The translations under genes and the position numbers were made by a program. A DNA stretch of 64,000 bases. Source: Bacillus sp. ISL-7 (GTDB taxonomy: Bacteria > Bacillota > Bacilli > Bacillales_B > DSM-18226). This document shows positions 47,011-55,228 of this stretch, one piece after another (position 1 is the stretch's first letter; every line of letters begins with the position of its first letter). The notes under the pieces are model-generated. The model was not told the DNA's origin, searched no databases, and saw only the letters and a program-made list of their open reading frames with translations. The DNA is taken from assembly GCF_018613065.1 (NCBI RefSeq), contig NZ_JAGGQW010000046.1, forward strand, positions 62,001-126,000, given 5' to 3'.

Positions 47011-48393
47011 TTATAACCTCCAATATAAAAAGCCTGCATTCTCTGCTTCTGTTCGATTAAATACTCCCTTGATGTCCATTATTACGTTACTGTCAACTAC
47101 TGTATTAAACTCAGAAGTTACAGCCACTTCATTCATAGCTTCAGAGTGGATATACATATGCCCTGATGATCGAAACATTTTCTTTACATCTTCTAATCGA
47201 ATAGATTTAAACTCATCATGTGGAACGGCAAAGATAACTGCGTCCATCTCTTTTATTTCATGAATTTCACATGGATTAATTCTATATTCATGCCATAGGT
47301 CGTCTCTATCGGCTAGAGGGTCAACAACTTTTACTTCTACTCCAAACTCTTCTAATTCCTTAATTACATCTACTACCTTTGTATTACGAACATCAGGACA
47401 GTTCTCCTTGAAGGTAACACCAAAGATAGCTACTTTTGAGCCATTTATTTGTTTATTGGCTTTTATCATGCTTTTTACAGTGCTTTCCGCTACATACTTA
47501 CCCATATCATCATTTATTTTTCTACCCGAGAGGATAATCTGAGAATAGTAGCCCATTTGTTCCGCTTTGTATGTAAGATAGTATGGATCAACACCGATAC
47601 AGTGGCCACCTACGAGTCCAGGAGAGAAGTTAAGAAAGTTCCATTTCGTTCCTGCCGTCTCCAATACAGCTTTTGTATCAATGCCCATCTTATTAAAGAT
47701 AATAGAAAGTTCATTCATAAAAGCGATATTAATATCTCGTTGAGAATTTTCAATAACCTTTGCAGCCTCAGCCACTTTAATGCTTTCTGCTTTATAAACC
47801 CCAACATCTACAACTAATTCGTACACTTTTGCCACGATATCCAGTGTCTCTTTATCCATACCAGAAACTACCTTAATGATCGTTTCTAATCTATGCTCTT
47901 GATCCCCAGGATTAATTCTTTCAGGAGAATATCCAACTTTAAAATCTAACCCACACTTTAAACCAGACTCTTTTTCCAAAATGGGAACACAGATATCCTC
48001 TGTTACACCTGGATAAACAGTAGATTCAAAGACAACAATTGAACCTTTGGTTAAGTTTCTACCAAGCGTTCTGCTTGCAGATTCTATCGGTGTTAAATCT
48101 GGAGTCCGGTCTTCTTTGACAGGTGTAGGTACTGCGACAATATGAAATTTAGCATCTCTCAGTCTTTTTTCATCTGAAGTGAAGTCGACAGTTGTATTCT
48201 TAATCACTTCATTACCCACTTCTTTTGTAGGGTCTATACCATTTTTATAAAGTTCAATTTTTTCTTTATTAACATCAAATCCAATGACATTAGCTTTCTT
48301 AGCAAAGGAAACAGCAATTGGCATACCAACATATCCAAGTCCGATTAAAGATACTATTTCTTCTCTGTTAAGAATCTTTTCATATAAGTTCAT
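47011..48393 (-). CDS. UDP-N-acetylhexosamine 6-dehydrogenase, TviB/WbpO-like
   Basis: The protein has 460 residues. The NAD motif is GLGYVGMP near 18, the catalytic Cys lies in GLVGGHCIGVDPYYL near 270, and the C-terminal UDP-binding domain has FGVTFKENCPDVRNTK. It oxidises the C6 of a UDP-HexNAc to the uronate. This and the 4-epimerase gene, one base apart, form the usual pair for UDP-GalNAcA. AAGGAGAAATGAA precedes the ATG. The sugar will be a negatively charged residue in the surface polymer. Confidence 0.88.
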   Translation of the reverse strand: MNLYEKILNREEIVSLIGLGYVGMPIAVSFAKKANVIGFDVNKEKIELYKNGIDPTKEVGNEVIKNTTVDFTSDEKRLRDAKFHIVAVPTPVKEDRTPDLTPIESASRTLGRNLTKGSIVVFESTVYPGVTEDICVPILEKESGLKCGLDFKVGYSPERINPGDQEHRLETIIKVVSGMDKETLDIVAKVYELVVDVGVYKAESIKVAEAAKVIENSQRDINIAFMNELSIIFNKMGIDTKAVLETAGTKWNFLNFSPGLVGGHCIGVDPYYLTYKAEQMGYYSQIILSGRKINDDMGKYVAESTVKSMIKANKQINGSKVAIFGVTFKENCPDVRNTKVVDVIKELEEFGVEVKVVDPLADRDDLWHEYRINPCEIHEIKEMDAVIFAVPHDEFKSIRLEDVKKMFRSSGHMYIHSEAMNEVAVTSEFNTVVDSNVIMDIKGVFNRTEAENAGFLYWRL

Positions 48394-48404
48394 TTCATTT
48401 CTCC

Positions 48405-49490
48405 TTATAAATTGTTAATTTCATCGATATATGCCTTAATCACAATTTTACGATCATATTCGTTTTCCATCTTTTTGCGTCCAGCCATCCCCATTGCTTT
48501 TTTTTGCTCATAGGGGAGGTTAATAAATTTAATAATTGCTTCAACTAAACTCTCCACACTCCTAACCTCATATCCAAAACCACTTACATCTTCTTCAAAA
48601 GTTTCTTTACAACCAGGTACTCTTGACGCTAGAACAGCACGCCCAGAAGAAGCAGATTCAAGCAGTACATTAGCTGTTCCTTCATGATAAGAAGGAAGAA
48701 TTGTAGCGTGAGATTTCTTAATAAACGAATGTACATCATCCTGTTGGCTATGATAATTAATAATTCCTAATTTATTTAATTCAACTAATTTTTGATTGTA
48801 ATCTTCTTCACAATTACCAATTAAATCAAATTGTGTATTTGGATATTTTTCTTTGACAATTTTAACCGCTTGCAGCAGTTCTTCTATCCCCTTTGATTTC
48901 ATGATTCGTCCAATAAAGAGGAATCTGTTCTTTTCCTGATCTTCGGGATATTCTTCAAAACTATGTTGTTCTAAATTTACGCCGGAACCGGGAACTAGTT
49001 TGGTCTTGCCCGTTACAATTTTCTGATCAAAAAAGAACTTTAGATTTGTTTCATTTTGAAAAAATAAGCATGATGCCTTTTTTAATCCTACTTTGTAAAG
49101 CATCAACGTGATTTTCTGAATGACACCCTCATTTTCAACTGAGGTACCCAGTCCGGTTATGTTTGTAATATAAGGTGTTTTTGTAAATTGACATGCCAGG
49201 CCGCCATAGACATTCGGTTTAATCGTGTAAGTCAACACAACATCTGGTTTAATTTGTTTAATTATTTCTATGTATTTAAGCAAAAGCTTAAAATCTTTAA
49301 CTGGATTGGTACCACGTCTTTCCAGAAGTGTCTCTACGAATTTACACCCTAAACTTTTTAGCTTTGGTACATATTCATCATTTGGCAAGGAAATATAGAC
49401 TTCGTTATTTTGATTGATCAGTTCTTCTAATAATTCTTTTCTAAAGTTATACAACCCCATACCGAAATTAGCTAACACAAGAATTTTCAT
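48405..49490 (-). CDS. Family 4 glycosyltransferase
   Basis: The protein has 361 residues, GT-B fold. The N-terminus (KILVLANFGMGLYNFRKELL) and GRIMKSKGIEELLQAVKIV belong to the EpsD/WcaA-like GT4 branch; the E-x7-E donor motif is in SYHEGTANVLLESASSGR. It is the first gene of the left sub-operon and may be the first transferase of repeat-unit assembly. GAGAGTTTAGAAG precedes the ATG. Confidence 0.85.
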   Translation of the reverse strand: MKILVLANFGMGLYNFRKELLEELINQNNEVYISLPNDEYVPKLKSLGCKFVETLLERRGTNPVKDFKLLLKYIEIIKQIKPDVVLTYTIKPNVYGGLACQFTKTPYITNITGLGTSVENEGVIQKITLMLYKVGLKKASCLFFQNETNLKFFFDQKIVTGKTKLVPGSGVNLEQHSFEEYPEDQEKNRFLFIGRIMKSKGIEELLQAVKIVKEKYPNTQFDLIGNCEEDYNQKLVELNKLGIINYHSQQDDVHSFIKKSHATILPSYHEGTANVLLESASSGRAVLASRVPGCKETFEEDVSGFGYEVRSVESLVEAIIKFINLPYEQKKAMGMAGRKKMENEYDRKIVIKAYIDEINNL

Positions 49491-49597
49491 CTTCTAAACT
49501 CTCCCTAACCGGAACCAACATAAGCTCCAGTTTCAGTTATATCCCTATCCACGTCTGCATATAAAAACGCTAAAGTATTACACAATTCTTTCCCTTA

Positions 49598-49738
49598 GCA
49601 AAAATTTAAAACGACAAAAACATCAGTGTGACATCCCAAGTACTTCGTTGAACTATGAATGACAATATCCGCGCCAAGATAAACCGGCGCTGCAAGAGCG
49701 GAGTGTGTGAATGTTTTCAACAATTAGCATAATCCCAG
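49598..49738 (-). pseudogene. Fragment of a Cys/Met-metabolism PLP enzyme (cystathionine gamma-synthase/lyase family)
   Basis: One frame reads APVYLGADIVIHSSTKYLG and then CHTDV, the PLP-lysine region of trans-sulfuration enzymes (family ADIVxHSxTKYLGGHSDV, Lys is the PLP ligand). Just before it, in another frame, is LIVEN, matching the usual LxVDNTF, so a one-base deletion separates them. Nothing else of the roughly 380-residue enzyme remains. It is a relic in the middle of an 800-base gap. Confidence 0.65.
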
Positions 49739-49740
49739 CA

Positions 49741-49768
49741 TTTATCGTTCATTAAATAGAACGATAAA
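49741..49768. repeat. Inverted repeat in the intergenic gap
   Basis: TTTATCGTTC and GAACGATAAA form a perfect 10-bp stem with an eight-base loop, followed on the plus strand by an A-run. Its role is unknown; it could be an operator or stem relic. Confidence 0.45.
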
Positions 49769-50245
49769 TACAAAAAAATCGAGAGTTTTTATATTTAGAT
49801 GCATATTCCTCTCCATATTTTATTAATCAAATGAATTTTTATTTTTATAAATAATTTTTAGGTTCTCTATTACGAACATTTTGATATGAATATCATATTA
49901 TCTTAAGGAAATGAAGTCAATATTATTTTTTTAAAAAGATTTGATAAAATTTTCAAAAAGTTATATATATTCATCCACTAAACAATTTTGTTACTCCATA
50001 TCCATGCAGATTCTTTTCCTGTCACCTCCAAGAGTCCCGGTAGATTTCTTCTAATCCTATTTTAGTAGGCTAACCTAACTCATTTCTTGCTACAAACAGA
50101 CCAGCATAGAGACCGTTACATCCACATGCTTCATTCATAAAGGGAATTTAATCTTTCTTCTCTTGGCATGTTGAAGTTCCTTAACGTAGATTGATTTAGC
50201 AGACCACGAATAAAGTGTATTATCCCGATTCCTCCTAAAATAAAA
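49769..50245. other. Gene-free stretch upstream of the left polysaccharide sub-operon
   Basis: The stretch is AT-rich at 49800-49990 and then has a decayed-looking part. On the minus strand a frame at about 50145-50255 reads LGGIGIIHFIRGLLNQSTLR and then NMPREERLNSLYE before a stop, like the membrane-to-cytoplasm end of a lost protein. I do not recognise the parent. The promoter for the left sub-operon should lie here, but I cannot pick it out. Confidence 0.4.
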
Positions 50246-50272
50246 AGAGGCCTGAATTCAGCCTCTATGAAT
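50246..50272 (-). terminator. Terminator of the tail-spike-like genes
   Basis: AGAGGCTGAATTCAGGCCTCT is almost self-complementary and is followed on the minus strand by TTTTTATTTT. It lies 24 bases after the stop of the sialidase-fold gene. Confidence 0.8.
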
Positions 50273-50295
50273 GTCGCTATTTTGTTCAATATTCT

Positions 50296-52431
50296 TTAGC
50301 TATTCCACTCACCGAACTTTACTTCGTAGATATTACCGCCGCTTATACCTCCATGGATGGCATAAATTTTTGTGGTATCCACTGGACCGATAACATTGGT
50401 TAGGTATGTGTAGTTAATTACGTTTGTTGAATCAAATGAGAAGGTTTTAACTGCTACTTCGTTATCATTAACAAATGCTTTCATTGTTCCTTCCCAATAT
50501 TCAAATCTAAAATCATAAAGTGTAGCACGAGATAATCCATATGACGGACCTATTTTGTAAATACCATAACCAACTCCATTGATAACAGCACCAACAACAG
50601 GTAACCCAATAGAATTATTACCAACCGTTCCTTTATAAGCAATTGAAAAATTAGGTTTTGCTGTTGTAATAGCCAATCCCCAATCATTACCGTTCCAGTT
50701 ATAAGTAATTCCATTTGCATCAGTTCTTAATTGGTTATAATCAGGGGTTGAATTACCCCACCTTATTTTACCAATAAAAGCTGGGTCATTAATTAATAGT
50801 ATTTGTTCATTTTGGGCACTATATTGTTTTGTCCAAATAAGTGTTCCTGTTGGTGGATTAACTACACCACCACCGCCAGACCCACCTGTGCTTATTTGCG
50901 ACACTGCATATTGGAGGCTAGCTAAATCTGTCCTTAAATTAGAGATTAAATAATCAATATATTTTCCACTATAACTAAAGAAAGGGGATTTTGCACCATC
51001 ACGGTTATTGTAAGGAACATACCCTAGCCCACCTCTTACAAACCAATAATTAACGTCAGCATTTAGATATTCGGATTCGTCCATATACATCAACAATAAT
51101 CTCTTTTTATCATCAATCGAAACACATGGGGAATGGAAGTCTACACTATTTGCAGCATTTGCATAAACAGTCGTCTCTTTCAACGTAAAGTTATCATTAA
51201 GTGCATTCTCTAATGTTGCAATATAGTGAGTTATACTACCTGTTTCTCCTGTGTTCGAATTAGCAGTCGTTGAGTAAAATCTTGAAGCAACGAATACTTC
51301 AACAATGCCAGCATGAACGTATGCAGTTGCTCCTGACGCATTCATATTAAGAATGGAAGTAGAATCTTTATAATTTGTCCATGTTGCCCCGTTATCGGTA
51401 GAAAACGAAATTAGAGCAGGTTCAGGCGGACTACCTGCGGGTGCCCCAGCTGTTGTTTTCCTTGCAAGACTAATTAGTTTGTTAGGAGATACTTCAATAA
51501 TACAAGGCTCAGCGCTAGTCGTACCGCTAGGATAACTTGTACCAACAGATACAACTGTCCAATTTATCCCTTTGTCATCTGAATAGATTACTTTTCCACG
51601 AACTTCAGCTTGTGCTCCGAACCCGCATATTAATCTACCATTAGATAATTTCGTAATGCCCCATATATTGCTAGAGGTTGTTAAACTGTTGCTGGGACTT
51701 ACCACTATTTGCCCCCGGTCTACCCAAGTCACCCCACCATCAATCGAGGTAATTCTGTGATAAATACCATTTTTTCGTAGTAGGTACATATAAGTTCCAT
51801 CTTCAAATACCATAAAGTTATTTGAGGAAGAAATATCAAACGAAACTCGATTCCCGTTCGTATCCACCACTGAAATAAGCTTTGGCGTTGTTGAAACAAG
51901 TGTATCAGGGTTAATTGTACAAAAATATTGGTTTAAGGCAGTAAATACATGATCATTTGCCCCGTTAATTAGAATAGCGTAAACCCCTCTTGTTTTATCA
52001 AATTGTAGATTGCTAGGACACCAAGCATTATAGTTTGCTGGTGGGGTAAATATTTCACCTATTGGCTCAGTTTTATAAAGCTCTAATGCAGTTCCGCCTG
52101 TACTACCTGAAACGGAAATAGTACCATCATTACCTAGAGTAATACCATTACCGACCTTTACCCCACCCAATGTAATTTTACTAGCTATAGGCAACGTGTA
52201 GACGGAAGGAATAAAGGGTTTATTTAATAAATCCGTATAACTTCCAGTTGTTGCTACCGTTGAAAAACTAGGCTTACCTAGAATACTCGACCAGGAAAAG
52301 TTGTTTACTAAAACATTACCTCCGCTTGTACCAATATATAGTTCTTTTGTGTCTAAACAAAAACCAAACTCACCCTCACTAAGAACAGGTAAATCTGCTT
52401 TCAATCCTCTGCGGATTTGAATTTGAGTCAT
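50296..52431 (-). CDS. Phage tail-spike-like protein with sialidase-type propeller
   Basis: The protein has 711 residues and no signal peptide. Residues 1-40 (QIQIRRGLKADLPVLSEGEF) are like the N-terminus of phage tropism-determinant and tail-fibre proteins; about 50-110 has the fibre repeat SFSTVATTGSYTDLLNKP. The middle (about 135-480) is a sialidase-like six-bladed propeller with three Asp boxes: SIDGGVTW (229), SDDKGINW (284) and STDNGATW (344). A Gly-rich hinge near 525 leads to a C-terminal jelly-roll. It lies inside a polysaccharide locus, 20 bases after a beta-helix gene. It may be a depolymerase or a polymer-binding surface protein. Confidence 0.75.
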   Translation of the reverse strand: MTQIQIRRGLKADLPVLSEGEFGFCLDTKELYIGTSGGNVLVNNFSWSSILGKPSFSTVATTGSYTDLLNKPFIPSVYTLPIASKITLGGVKVGNGITLGNDGTISVSGSTGGTALELYKTEPIGEIFTPPANYNAWCPSNLQFDKTRGVYAILINGANDHVFTALNQYFCTINPDTLVSTTPKLISVVDTNGNRVSFDISSSNNFMVFEDGTYMYLLRKNGIYHRITSIDGGVTWVDRGQIVVSPSNSLTTSSNIWGITKLSNGRLICGFGAQAEVRGKVIYSDDKGINWTVVSVGTSYPSGTTSAEPCIIEVSPNKLISLARKTTAGAPAGSPPEPALISFSTDNGATWTNYKDSTSILNMNASGATAYVHAGIVEVFVASRFYSTTANSNTGETGSITHYIATLENALNDNFTLKETTVYANAANSVDFHSPCVSIDDKKRLLLMYMDESEYLNADVNYWFVRGGLGYVPYNNRDGAKSPFFSYSGKYIDYLISNLRTDLASLQYAVSQISTGGSGGGGVVNPPTGTLIWTKQYSAQNEQILLINDPAFIGKIRWGNSTPDYNQLRTDANGITYNWNGNDWGLAITTAKPNFSIAYKGTVGNNSIGLPVVGAVINGVGYGIYKIGPSYGLSRATLYDFRFEYWEGTMKAFVNDNEVAVKTFSFDSTNVINYTYLTNVIGPVDTTKIYAIHGGISGGNIYEVKFGEWNS

Positions 52432-52451
52432 TTTCTCAACCCTCTTATCAT

Positions 52452-54272
52452 TTATATTAAATTATTTTCTATAAAATGAATATCATAATCTGCGTCTGGA
52501 TGATTCTTAGCTGTAGTATATCGGATTTCTTTTAATGTATTTTTCGCAAAGTATGAATCTCCTTGAGTTTCGAGGCGTATATTAAATTGTTCCAATGGAC
52601 CACCCCTGCCATTAAAGTTATTCCTAAATATTCGCCAATTTTGCGTTCTTGCCCATATATAAATATATGAATTATTAAAAGTGTTATCGAATATAGAATG
52701 GTTTGCTCCTGCTGCCGTAACAATACCTAGTGTGGAGTTAAATGTATTGTTTTTAACAATATCGCCCACCATTGCATCCCAGCCATCTTCCCAGTCAATA
52801 TCACACCCCGGTGATCTTCCTCCATTACCTGAAAATGTATTTCCTGATAAAGTCCAATCTTGTCCACCTGTCATTGCTAATCCTGTAGAACAACTATCTG
52901 AAAGGATAGAGTTTTTAATAAAACATTTTCGCGGGATTCCTAATGTTCGTATGAAAGCAACTGCACCTTTATAATCTGTATCACCCGTCGTCGGGGGTTC
53001 ATCTTGATAAACAACAATCTTTGTGTAATATGCATTTTGAGGTTTATCGTAACAGTAATATTGCAAGTTGTAATGTTGAACTTCGATGAAATGATGATTA
53101 ACATCATAAAAATAAATGCTATATAATCGTGACCGTAAGAAACGATAATCCCAATAGCCTTGATTATAGCCCACCATATAATGATTTCCTAAACGTGATA
53201 TGTCAATAAAATTAGGTGTGCGGTAATGATAAGTAACGGTATTATCATCATTGACACCTGAATTATCAATATTACCTGGTTCAAAATTGGAATAGGTAAA
53301 CCAAGCATCACCTGTACCATCTTTCCTAAGTTTAGTTGATGTTTTGACATTAAAACCAGGTGATTTACTAAAGGTACATAATTCAATCCCGGACTTAAAG
53401 GCATCACCAATGAGTAAAGAAACACAATCTTCATGCGACTCTGCAATAGTTGTAAAGTCCTTTTCCCCAAAAACATTTGTGTTAACTAGCTTTGTATATT
53501 GGACGTTATCCATTTTAAACATGACGTATCCAGTCGATGTTTTAGCACTAATTTCGATATTTATATCGGAATTGTTAAAGTCAATTAACATATTGCTAGG
53601 AAAATTAACTGTTCCCGCCATAGGCGTAACAAGATATGTTCCATATGGGAAAACAATCTTTTTATACCCTATTGACTTAGCATAGTTTAAAGCTTTGATA
53701 ATCCCATATGTGGTTTCAGTAGAATGGGTATTATCTAAATAAATACCATAACTTGAAGCTGTTACGATGTATATATCCGTTGGTGTTAAGGTTTGTATTA
53801 TTGGCTCTTTTACCTCGATTGTAAAACTCTTAGAATATGTTCTTGTACTATCAAAAGCCGTAATTGTTGAAGCTCCCACGGAGACACCCTCCAGAACCCC
53901 ATACTTTATCGTGCATATTTCTGGGTTCGATGTTTCCCATTCAACTATATTGCTATCCATCACATCATAAGGATATATTGTTGCCATAGCGGTGAAGTTT
54001 TCTCCTACTTCAAGAGTATCAATGCTTTTATTTATAGAAATACCCCTTAATGAAAATAACCCGCCGCTTATTATTTGCCCACTAGGTTGTTTAATAAATG
54101 TTCCTCCATCCACCATCGAATCCGGGATTGCTGTAAATAATCCACCATCCACAAAAAAAATATTTCTTAATGAAAATAACCCGCCGTTTATAATTTCCCC
54201 GCTAGGTTGTTCAATAAATGTTCCTCCATCCACTATTGAGTCCGGGGTTACTGTAAATAAACCACCATCCAA
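52452..54272 (-). CDS. Right-handed beta-helix protein with Ig-like domain
   Basis: The protein has 606 residues from a TTG with TGGAGATGAATAG before it. Residues 1-80 are two near-identical 40-residue units (DGGLFT...DGGTFI.QPSG..I.GGLFSLR). A BIg2-type Ig-like domain follows (about 80-160). Then comes a long pectate-lyase-like beta-helix (about 165-600), with TTYGIIKALNYAKSIGYKKI at its cap and ladder motifs such as NTFSGNGG and NNTFNST. The architecture is that of phage tail spikes and polysaccharide lyases. No signal peptide is seen. It pairs with the next gene and may bind or cut the polymer. Confidence 0.75.
   Translation of the reverse strand: MDGGLFTVTPDSIVDGGTFIEQPSGEIINGGLFSLRNIFFVDGGLFTAIPDSMVDGGTFIKQPSGQIISGGLFSLRGISINKSIDTLEVGENFTAMATIYPYDVMDSNIVEWETSNPEICTIKYGVLEGVSVGASTITAFDSTRTYSKSFTIEVKEPIIQTLTPTDIYIVTASSYGIYLDNTHSTETTYGIIKALNYAKSIGYKKIVFPYGTYLVTPMAGTVNFPSNMLIDFNNSDINIEISAKTSTGYVMFKMDNVQYTKLVNTNVFGEKDFTTIAESHEDCVSLLIGDAFKSGIELCTFSKSPGFNVKTSTKLRKDGTGDAWFTYSNFEPGNIDNSGVNDDNTVTYHYRTPNFIDISRLGNHYMVGYNQGYWDYRFLRSRLYSIYFYDVNHHFIEVQHYNLQYYCYDKPQNAYYTKIVVYQDEPPTTGDTDYKGAVAFIRTLGIPRKCFIKNSILSDSCSTGLAMTGGQDWTLSGNTFSGNGGRSPGCDIDWEDGWDAMVGDIVKNNTFNSTLGIVTAAGANHSIFDNTFNNSYIYIWARTQNWRIFRNNFNGRGGPLEQFNIRLETQGDSYFAKNTLKEIRYTTAKNHPDADYDIHFIENNLI
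54033..54272 (-). repeat. 120-bp tandem duplication at the 5' end of the beta-helix gene
   Basis: Two 120-base units (54272-54153 and 54152-54033) encode the repeated 40-residue segments and differ at only a few positions. This indicates a recent duplication. Confidence 0.8.
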
Positions 54273-54279
54273 TACTATT

Positions 54280-54945
54280 CATCTCCATCAATTTTTACTG
54301 TACTGATTTATCCTCTATATAATTGGGAAAAGTTTGCTTGTCCCACCAACGCTTGTCCTTGTTACTGTAGCTAGTCTCTGGTTAGAAAACGCAATTTGGT
54401 GATAAATGATATATAAAAGCATCGCTGGATATATTACTTTTGTTTTTTTCATTTGAAGAATTAAAACCTTAGTAATAGCCTTTAAGGTAGCTGTTTCCTT
54501 AAACCTTTTGTTATTCCATATATATGTAGGCAATTGATATAGTGTGATTGATTAAATGCAACTTCCACACATTGAACACTGCATTTAATGATTTAATATG
54601 AAGTTGGTTGTCCTGTGATTCTTGTTCAGAGATAAATTGAATATTCTTTCTTGTGTAAGATTATCAATTATGAAAGTAGTTGCATTATATTTAACCTTCT
54701 ATAAAGGTCCAGAAGAATTGGGGTGAACTACTGATTGATCAAAAAATAACAACTGCAATTCTGTATTGATTACTTCATCAAGTACAAGTTATTCAGTTAA
54801 ATGAAGATGAATGCTATAGACTAAAACATCAATCTACTATTTTTTAGTCAAAATCATACGGGGGGTTGAAAGGAAATGACTACTACCACATAAACAATAA
54901 CAGAGGCTACCTCCTTATGCATTCACATCTGGGGTGAAATGCGAT
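54280..54945. other. Gene-poor stretch with possible remnants
   Basis: No convincing gene is seen. On the minus strand a 72-codon frame (54315-54533) has no ribosome binding site, and a neighbouring frame near 54290-54370 reads SNKDKRWWDKQTFPNYI before a stop, like the C-terminal end of a lost protein. On the plus strand GGGGGGTTGAAAGGAA precedes a five-codon frame MTTTT at about 54876. Confidence 0.35.
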
Positions 54946-55086
54946 ATGGAAACTAATAAGAAATGGATAAGTAAGGGAAAACTCAACGGAATTAAAGTAG
55001 GCGGGGATTATGAAGTTTTTAGCTTACAAACGCGAGTAAGCATAAAAGAATTTGTTAGGAATTATGCTGTTTTTATCAATAATTAG
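54946..55086 (+). CDS. Small excisionase-like HTH protein
   Basis: The protein has 46 residues, starting at an ATG with GGGGTGAAA upstream. The segment KWISKGKLNGIKVGGDYEVF matches the second half of MerR/excisionase-type helix-turn-helix domains (usually WxxxGKLxxxKIGGxWRV), but the first helix is missing or cut short. It is the only plus-strand gene in the polysaccharide locus and ends inside a strong hairpin. It may be a fragment of a mobile-element excisionase or a small regulator. Confidence 0.45.
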   Translation: METNKKWISKGKLNGIKVGGDYEVFSLQTRVSIKEFVRNYAVFINN

Positions 55087-55132
55087 AGATTATCCCCACC
55101 TTTTTAATAGGAAAGGCGGGGATAATCTCTAA
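55083..55132. terminator. Strong hairpin between convergent genes
   Basis: A 15-bp perfect stem (TTAGAGATTATCCCC and GGGGATAATCTCTAA) spans the stop of the small plus-strand gene. It faces the GINT1-like gene on the minus strand. T-runs are weak on both sides. Confidence 0.6.
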
Positions 55133-55228
55133 TAAAAAGTGTTCTAAAGTACTTGACGTTTACAGCACAGAGGATTCTAAAAAATTTATTAGCTTTTTTA
55201 CCCAAAGTATATTTAAAGTGCTGATACA

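Noticed and set aside
50296..54272. Prophage remnant
   Set aside because: Only tail-spike-like genes are present. There is no integrase, capsid, tail tube, holin or endolysin gene, and the genes lie inside a glycan locus.
54315..54533. 72-codon minus-strand frame upstream of the beta-helix gene
   Set aside because: No ribosome binding site, no domain, and a different frame in the same DNA looks more like a real protein end, so it is probably decayed DNA.
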